This document shows positions 58,587 through 64,000 of a stretch of 64,000 bases of DNA, one piece after another. The stretch is from positions 124,001 through 188,000 of the forward strand of contig NZ_JABKDD010000005.1 in the NCBI RefSeq assembly GCF_013623905.1. Reading direction: 5' to 3'. Both the position numbers and the translations under genes were made by a program. Below the pieces are notes generated by a model. That model saw only the letters and a program-made list of their open reading frames with translations, ran no database searches and was not told the origin of the DNA. The stretch's first letter is position 1. Each line of letters begins with the position of its first letter. The DNA comes from Brevibacterium sediminis (GTDB lineage: Bacteria; Actinomycetota; Actinomycetes; Actinomycetales; Brevibacteriaceae).

Positions 58587-61500
58587 GTGCCTGAAACCCG
58601 ACCGTCCGCCGCCGCGACCGGTGCCGCCATCCCCGCCGATTGGCGTGATGCCTTCGCCCCGCTCGCCGAGGCGGCTCCGCACTCGCACACGCCCGTGGCC
58701 TTGGGATTCGAGCTCGTCCAGGTCATCCCCCGCACATGGTTCGAAGCTCAGCACTCCGTACTCCTCAACAAGGACGACGTCACCCCGGGCGCGAATCCGA
58801 GCCTCGCGATCCGCCCGCTCATGCTCAGCGAGTCCGGCAACTGGGTGAAGAAGTCCCTGACCTGGCGCACCATCGACCGCATGGCCCGGCAGTTCGACAT
58901 CGACCCGGCTCACCAGGAGTGGTTCACCCAGCTCGCGGGACTGCGCACCCGCGGGAAGACGGACTTCACGCCCGACGGTGCGCCGTACCACCTCGGCGAT
59001 TTCCGCACTCCCCTGCTGTGGGATCACTTCACGCAGGGGAAGAAGCTCGGCATCGAATTCGTCGGCATCAATCCGGATATGACCGTCCGCATCGGGCACA
59101 CCGCCCGCGCCGCCATCGACATCCGCCGCAGTCACAACCGCCTGCAGGTGCAGACGCGGGCGACCATCGACGAACGCGAATATGCTCCCGGTCTGATCAA
59201 GCCGATCTGGACGCACGGCTTCTTCGGTGTCGACGTCACCAGCGGTTTCACCGTCACCCTGGCCCCCGCGGAGACCCCGACGAAGGAATCCGCACTGCCC
59301 GTGCTCCAGTCCCCGGGGCCGATCACCATTCCCGGGGCCGAAACCGAAGAATTCTTCGAGGAGTACTACCCGCAGCTGCGCTCCAGCGCCGAGGTCATCA
59401 GCAGCGACGCCACCGTCGCCTTCCCCCAGTACGGTCGCCCCCGCCTTGTCGTCTTCGCCGCCTTCGGCGCCGGCGACAAACTCTCCTTAAGCTGGTACTG
59501 GGAATATCAGGGACCCCGTCGCACCTTCCCCGTCATCGATCGGGCGAAGCTCAGCGCCGCCTCGGCGAGGGAATATGCGGGGCAACGCGAACTCGACTTC
59601 GAAGATGCCGTCGTCACCGAGGTCGACAAACTCCTCGCCGACACCCATGAAACCGGGTCCGCCCTGCCGGGCATCAAAGACGTCGAACTCGACGACGCGG
59701 ACACCGCGGATTTCGTCGTCAACGTCCTGCCCGGGCTCGAGGAGATCGAGCACGTCAAGGTCATCACGCGCGGGAAGAAGCAGCCGTACCGGGAGCTCGG
59801 CGGGGAGCCGAACGTGAAGATCACCTCGGTCGAGTCGGAGAAGAACGACTGGTTCGACCTCGGCTTCCAGATCAGCATCGACGGCCGCCCGGTCCCCTTC
59901 GTCAAGCTGTACAAGGCGTTGGCCGCCGGGACGAAGAAGATCAAGCTCTCCGACGATTCGTTCCTGTCGCTGAACAAGCCGATCTTCGACAAGCTCAAGG
60001 CCCTCCTCGCCGAGGCGGACCTCATCCCCGAATGGGAGCCCGGAGCGCCGAAGATCTCACGGATGCATATGGGTCTGTGGTCGGATTTCGAGGACCTCGC
60101 CGACGAGTCCGAACCGGCCGTGACTTGGCGTGATTCCGTGCGCGCATTGGCCGACCTCGAACACCTGCCCGCGACCGAGGTCCCCGACCTGAACGGTGCG
60201 AAGCTGCGCCCGTATCAAGTGCAGGGATTCCGGTGGTTGGCACTGCTCTACCGGTGCCGCCTCGGCGGGATCCTCGCCGACGACATGGGCTTGGGCAAGA
60301 CCCTGCAGACGCTCGCGCTCATCAAGCACGCGAAGGCTGAATTCCTTGCTGGCAGCCAGGAATTCCTCGCCGAGGCGGCCAGACGCTCCCTCGCTGACGA
60401 CGATGCGACGCTCCCGCCCTTCCTCGTCGTGGCACCGACCTCGGTGGTTCCGAACTGGGTGAAGGAGGCAACCTCCTTCACCCCTGACCTCGATGTTCGT
60501 GTCGTGGCCGAATCGACGCGGGCGCGTGGGGTCGACCTCGCCGAGGTGGTTCGAGGTGCCGATGTCGTCGTCATGTCGTATGCGATGCTCCGGTTGGAGG
60601 AGACTCCGATCTCGCGGATGGAGTGGGCGGGGCTCATCCTCGACGAGGCGCAGTTCGTGAAGAACTCCACCGCACAGACCCACCTGGCGGCGAAGGAAGT
60701 GCGGGCACCGTTCCGCTTGGCGCTGACGGGCACTCCTCTGGAGAACTCGCTCAAGGACGTGTGGTCACTGTTTTCGATCACGGCGCCCGGACTGTTCCCG
60801 AGTCCACACCGGTTCGAGGAAGAGTACGTGCGTCCGATCGAGTCGGGTGAGAATCCGGGACGGATGCAGCGTCTGCAGAAGCGGATCCGACCGTTCATGA
60901 TGCGCCGGACCAAGGATCTCGTGGCCGCAGACCTGCCGGAGAAGCAGGAACAGGTCATCTCGGTCGAGCTCAACGCCGCGCACCGGAGACTCTACGATCG
61001 GATTCTACAGAAGGAGCGGAAGAAGATCCTCGGCTTCATCGACAGCGAATACGACAAGCAGCGGTTCATCGTCTTCCGCTCGCTGACGCTGCTGCGGATG
61101 CTTGCGCTCGATCCGTCGATCGTCGATGCCGAACATACTGAGGTGCCGTCGTCGAAGTTGGCGGCGCTCCTGCAACGGCTCGACGATGTCATCGCCGAGG
61201 GCCACCGGTCGATCGTGTTCAGCCAGTTCACGTCGTTCCTGGCCAATGTCGCCGCGGACCTCGACGCTCGCGGGATCCCCTATGTCGTCCTCGACGGGTC
61301 GACGCGCAACCGCGGGGCGGTCGTCGATGCGTTTCGGTCGGGTGAGGCGCCGGTGTTCCTCATCAGCCTCAAAGCCGGCGGGTTCGGGCTCAACCTCACC
61401 GAGGCGGACTACGTCTTCCTCATGGATCCGTGGTGGAATCCCGCCTCGGAGAATCAGGCGATCGACCGAGCGCATCGGATCGGGCAGACGAAGAACGTCA

Positions 61501-61685
61501 TGGTCTACCGCTATGTCGCCGAGGGCACGATCGAGGAGAAGGTGCTCGCCCTGCAGAAGCGCAAGGCCGAACTCTTCGACGAGCTCATGTCCGACTCCGG
61601 CACCTATCAGGGCCGCGGACCGGACGGCCAGGCGTTCAGCCAGACGGTCACAGCCGCGGATATCAAGGGGCTGTTCGAGGGGTAG
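58587..61685 (+). CDS. SNF2-family DEAD/DEAH helicase
   Basis: 1032-residue Swi2/Snf2-type ATP-dependent DNA translocase. The N-terminal 500 residues are a bacterial SNF2-associated region; the helicase core starts near 555 with DDMGLGKT (Walker A, about 565-572), DEAQ near 684 (motif II), SAT-like TGTPLENS, and motif VI QAIDRAHRIGQTK near 958. Probably a DNA repair or transcription-associated remodeler. The start is GTG 58587, with GAGAAG about 9 nt upstream. Several CTCGCCGAGG copies fall inside the gene, coding LAEAA-type stretches. It converges with the HsdR-N nuclease gene. Confidence 0.92.
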   Translation: MPETRPSAAATGAAIPADWRDAFAPLAEAAPHSHTPVALGFELVQVIPRTWFEAQHSVLLNKDDVTPGANPSLAIRPLMLSESGNWVKKSLTWRTIDRMARQFDIDPAHQEWFTQLAGLRTRGKTDFTPDGAPYHLGDFRTPLLWDHFTQGKKLGIEFVGINPDMTVRIGHTARAAIDIRRSHNRLQVQTRATIDEREYAPGLIKPIWTHGFFGVDVTSGFTVTLAPAETPTKESALPVLQSPGPITIPGAETEEFFEEYYPQLRSSAEVISSDATVAFPQYGRPRLVVFAAFGAGDKLSLSWYWEYQGPRRTFPVIDRAKLSAASAREYAGQRELDFEDAVVTEVDKLLADTHETGSALPGIKDVELDDADTADFVVNVLPGLEEIEHVKVITRGKKQPYRELGGEPNVKITSVESEKNDWFDLGFQISIDGRPVPFVKLYKALAAGTKKIKLSDDSFLSLNKPIFDKLKALLAEADLIPEWEPGAPKISRMHMGLWSDFEDLADESEPAVTWRDSVRALADLEHLPATEVPDLNGAKLRPYQVQGFRWLALLYRCRLGGILADDMGLGKTLQTLALIKHAKAEFLAGSQEFLAEAARRSLADDDATLPPFLVVAPTSVVPNWVKEATSFTPDLDVRVVAESTRARGVDLAEVVRGADVVVMSYAMLRLEETPISRMEWAGLILDEAQFVKNSTAQTHLAAKEVRAPFRLALTGTPLENSLKDVWSLFSITAPGLFPSPHRFEEEYVRPIESGENPGRMQRLQKRIRPFMMRRTKDLVAADLPEKQEQVISVELNAAHRRLYDRILQKERKKILGFIDSEYDKQRFIVFRSLTLLRMLALDPSIVDAEHTEVPSSKLAALLQRLDDVIAEGHRSIVFSQFTSFLANVAADLDARGIPYVVLDGSTRNRGAVVDAFRSGEAPVFLISLKAGGFGLNLTEADYVFLMDPWWNPASENQAIDRAHRIGQTKNVMVYRYVAEGTIEEKVLALQKRKAELFDELMSDSGTYQGRGPDGQAFSQTVTAADIKGLFEG

Positions 61686-61716
61686 AGGGCTCCGGCTAAC
61701 CTCACAGATCGCACGA

Positions 61717-61751
61717 GAATATTTACTTTAGGTGGCTTAAAGTAAATATTC
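61717..61751. terminator. AT-rich 14-bp perfect hairpin between convergent genes
   Basis: GAATATTTACTTTA (61717-61730) and its exact complement (61738-61751) enclose the loop GGTGGCT. It lies 32 bp behind the helicase stop and 15 bp behind the nuclease stop, so it may terminate both. An AT-rich stem of this length is unusual in this GC-rich DNA. Confidence 0.6.
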
Positions 61752-61765
61752 CCGCGGATCTCTTC

Positions 61766-62863
61766 CTAGCTGATGTAACCTTTCACCGTTTCTCTGATCG
61801 CGTCTGCGTGCAGATAGATTTCGTCGAGACCGTCGATCGGATGCCGGGACTCGTTCTTGTCTGCGTCGAAGATGCCAATGTATTTCTGCTTCTTACCGTT
61901 GAAGTGGAGCCGGGCAATCGGCTTCCGATTGTTGTCGTCCAAGAGCACAGCGAAGTAGGACTTGGCATCACGCTGTGCAACGCGCTCGGGCTTCACCTCA
62001 CTGCAGCTGATCGCCTTGACGATCTGATAGCCCTCAAGTTCCTCCAGGGTTGTCTCAAGTTCGGTGTCTCGATCCAGGTCCGATTCGGCTACTTCCGCGC
62101 TGGTGACAGCCTCTCCGTTCGAAACTTGCACAGGCATTGCGGTCTCAGAGGCTCCTAACGCAGTCTTCAGGCGATCATTCACCCTTTCATTGAGGAATTG
62201 CTTCGCTGCTTTGGACACCAGCTGAGTGAACTGCGCCTTGGTGTCCTGAGTGAAGCGCCCTTCGTAGACGCGACTCGTGAATAGTCGCACGAACGCCTCG
62301 TCGGGCTCCTTGAACTGCCCCGCAATTTCTCTCTTGATGGCTCCGACGTACTTCAGTTCTTCTGCCGCGCTCACCACCGAGTCGAGGTCGAACACTTCTT
62401 TGGTCAACTTCTTGAGCTCCGGAACGATCGTCTCGTCGATCTCGTTGAGGTCGAGCACAAGGAACGGTCTGTCGTCCATTTTGTTCGGCGCATCGAGATC
62501 GGTGTAGAAGTTATAGACCTCGCCGTTTGTGAGCACAGCAATCCGCGCATTTGTCACGGAGAAGTACCGGAACAGCTGGGAAGCGTGTTCGATCTTCAGC
62601 GGCTCCGTCGATTTCTTGCACTCGATGAGGATCTGCACTTCGCCATCGCGCATGATGGCGTAGTCGACCTTCTCGTTCTTCTTCACTCCGACATCGGCAG
62701 AGAACTCGGGCACTACCTCAAGCGGGTTGAAGATGTCGTAGCCCAAGATGGTTGAGATGAAAGGCATGATGAACGCATTCTTCGTTGCCTCTTCGGTCTG
62801 AATCGCCTCTCGCTGGTTTCCAACCTTGGCAGCCAGGGCAGACAGTCGTTCTTCGAACTCCAT
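61766..62863 (-). CDS. orphan type I restriction HsdR-N-like nuclease
   Basis: 365 residues. N-terminal HSDR_N-type domain: TEEATKNAFIMPFISTILGYDIFNPLEVVPEF, then the PD-(D/E)XK site Asp67, Glu81-Cys-Lys83 (KVDYAIMRDGEVQILIECKKS). No helicase motor follows, so it is not a full HsdR; the C-terminal half has no motif I can name beyond DNA-binding-like LHFNGKKQKYIGIFD. No methylase or specificity gene is nearby. Codon use is less GC-rich than the neighbours, suggesting transfer. A nucleic-acid defence role is plausible but unproven. Confidence 0.85.
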   Translation of the reverse strand: MEFEERLSALAAKVGNQREAIQTEEATKNAFIMPFISTILGYDIFNPLEVVPEFSADVGVKKNEKVDYAIMRDGEVQILIECKKSTEPLKIEHASQLFRYFSVTNARIAVLTNGEVYNFYTDLDAPNKMDDRPFLVLDLNEIDETIVPELKKLTKEVFDLDSVVSAAEELKYVGAIKREIAGQFKEPDEAFVRLFTSRVYEGRFTQDTKAQFTQLVSKAAKQFLNERVNDRLKTALGASETAMPVQVSNGEAVTSAEVAESDLDRDTELETTLEELEGYQIVKAISCSEVKPERVAQRDAKSYFAVLLDDNNRKPIARLHFNGKKQKYIGIFDADKNESRHPIDGLDEIYLHADAIRETVKGYIS

Positions 62864-63074
62864 TGTTCCTCCACAAATGCACTTCAGTGATAGTTTCGCA
62901 ATTTCAGACTGTAGCCCGTGTGGAATGAAACCGGCGGCTCAGTCGTCCTTGGTATCGGCAAAGTTGTCAATCAGTTACCTACGCAGCCACCATCGGCTCA
63001 CGCACCCGCCCCAATCACTGACGCGATTGCGACGATCGCGACTCTTCCGATCGGACGATGAACCCAACTATTGA

Positions 63075-63107
63075 CAGTTGCCCCGCCGACGAACGACGGG
63101 GCAACTG
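63075..63107 (-). terminator. terminator of the SLC13-type carrier gene
   Basis: CAGTTGCCCCG (63075-63085) and CGGGGCAACTG (63097-63107) are perfect 11-bp arms around an 11-nt loop, about 30 bp behind the carrier stop codon in its direction. The other parts of 62864-63135 show no gene. Confidence 0.7.
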
Positions 63108-63135
63108 CAGGCGACCAGCGACGAACTTGAGCGGC

Positions 63136-64000
63136 TCACCCCCAACCCGGAACGACGAAGATCAACCAAGTGACGATTGGTGCGATGACGACCATCGAGA
63201 AGCCCCACACCATGAGCTGCTTGAACACCCTGTCCCGCTGATCTTCCGGAGAGTTAGCGACGACGAGCGCCCCCGAGGTGGAGAACGGTGAGGAATCGAC
63301 CACCGAAGACGAGATCGCCAAAGCGATGATCAGCCCGATCTCGCCCACGCTGCCCGTGAGCAGGAACGGCACAGCCAGAGGAATGAGTGCGCCGAGGATG
63401 CCCGTCGTCGACGCGAAGGCAGAGACGACTGCGCCGATGAAACAGATGATCAGGGCCGCGAACAGCGGAGCTCCCATGCCGGCGACCTGCCCGCCGAGCC
63501 AATCGATCGTGCCCAAACGTTCCATGAGTTCGACATAGGTGACGATGCCGCAGATGAGAAGGACGGTCGGCCACGCGATCTTGCTCACCGCGCCCTTGCT
63601 GATGCGGGGAGAGAAGAACGAAATAATCACGGCGATGCTGATCGCGGTGAAGCCGACGTCCTGATTGAGCGGGGGCACGACCATGACCGCGAGAACGATG
63701 AGTCCGACAAGTGTGACGATGCGATTGAGATCGAGGGTGGTGACTTCGACATCCTCCTCGGTGTCCTTGACCATCGTCGTCTGGACAGACCGTCGAGCTG
63801 CCCTCCGCTCGGGGTCGTGATACGGCGCGGGCGAGCCGACCGATCCGCTGCCAGAACCGCCCACCCCGGCACCGCTTGAGCCGGACGTACCCGAGCTGCC
63901 GCTGCCACCGGTGCCGCTGCCGGAATCGGTGCCGTCGCCCTCGCCGGAGGTTCCGACGTTGACCAGTTCCCCGTCCTTGTCCTCGAGCCCATGTCCGAGG
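63136..64000 (-). CDS. SLC13/MatC-like carrier, 5' partial
   Basis: The C-terminal 287 residues of a divalent anion or dicarboxylate carrier. Visible hydrophobic segments include VTLVGLIVLAVMVV, FTAISIAVIISFFSP, FAALIICFIGAVVSAFASTTGILGALIPLAVPFL and ISSSVVDSSPFSTSGALVVANSP, the second half-repeat signature of these carriers. A soluble loop before them is strikingly Gly/Ser-rich over about 40 residues (from GTSGEGDGTDSGSG on). The frame stays open to the window edge, so GTG 63864 is not the start. It probably moves malonate, succinate or a related acid. Confidence 0.88.
   Translation of the reverse strand, partial: LGHGLEDKDGELVNVGTSGEGDGTDSGSGTGGSGSSGTSGSSGAGVGGSGSGSVGSPAPYHDPERRAARRSVQTTMVKDTEEDVEVTTLDLNRIVTLVGLIVLAVMVVPPLNQDVGFTAISIAVIISFFSPRISKGAVSKIAWPTVLLICGIVTYVELMERLGTIDWLGGQVAGMGAPLFAALIICFIGAVVSAFASTTGILGALIPLAVPFLLTGSVGEIGLIIALAISSSVVDSSPFSTSGALVVANSPEDQRDRVFKQLMVWGFSMVVIAPIVTWLIFVVPGWG

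Overview
The window is 64 kb of high-GC DNA from a Gram-positive actinobacterium. The supports are GC-rich codon use, DeoR/IclR/LysR/MerR regulators beside catabolic operons, a DUF222-HNH endonuclease, an Lgt with a twin-arginine-free layout, and many start codons without a ribosome binding site that sit 6-7 nt after a TANNNT box (leaderless expression). Brevibacterium or a close relative in the Micrococcales is my guess from overall gene style; I cannot verify it. There is no rRNA, no tRNA I can recognise, no IS element and no CRISPR array. The gene content is that of a scavenger of sugar acids, amides and amino compounds.

Region 1 (1-16.3 kb): the end of an acyl-CoA dehydrogenase, an NCS1 permease, then a split sugar-acid locus: an Nramp-like transporter with a 2-hydroxyacid dehydrogenase, a DapA-like aldolase with an aldo/keto reductase, a four-carbon acid-sugar kinase fused in frame to a PdxA-type dehydrogenase, a DeoR regulator, a second Nramp-like transporter with a sialidase-fold protein, and a TauE-type exporter. 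A shared motif, TTGCGCA-N3-CRCGCA, lies in front of almost every transcription unit, so I read this as one DeoR regulon. Both Nramp-like proteins lack the metal-binding DPGN motif, so the cargo is probably not a metal. This is the best candidate for an undescribed system. A self-contained AAA ATPase (DUF4143) gene with three 18-bp palindromes spaced exactly 40 bp apart sits inside the locus.

Region 2 (16.6-33.1 kb): a secreted lipase and a DUF1345 membrane protein, then a 12-gene aldaric/aldonic acid cluster with IclR: a talarate/galactarate dehydratase-like enzyme, a second enolase-superfamily dehydratase, FAH-family hydrolase, SDR, RraA-like aldolase, SnoaL-like protein, ketoglutarate semialdehyde dehydrogenase, aldose epimerase-like protein and three MFS transporters of different families. 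Region 3 (33.2-40.0 kb): LysR, an MHS transporter, an M20 carbamoylase-type hydrolase and two amidases in overlapping order, probably for a cyclic amide or ureide.

Region 4 (40.4-64 kb): DUF222-HNH protein, lgt, thioesterase, two aminotransferases, FAD amine oxidase-like enzyme, small membrane and cupin proteins, a MerR-controlled membrane protein pair, HAD dehalogenase, M20 deacylase, SRPBCC/VOC/SnoaL small proteins, butanediol dehydrogenase, a large SNF2 helicase, an orphan HsdR-N nuclease and the end of an SLC13-type carrier. Across the window a family of repeats built on CTCRCCGAGGYGG occurs just behind stop codons, in 36-bp tandem arrays and as in-frame insertions in proteins; a separate 66-bp hairpin element occurs twice.
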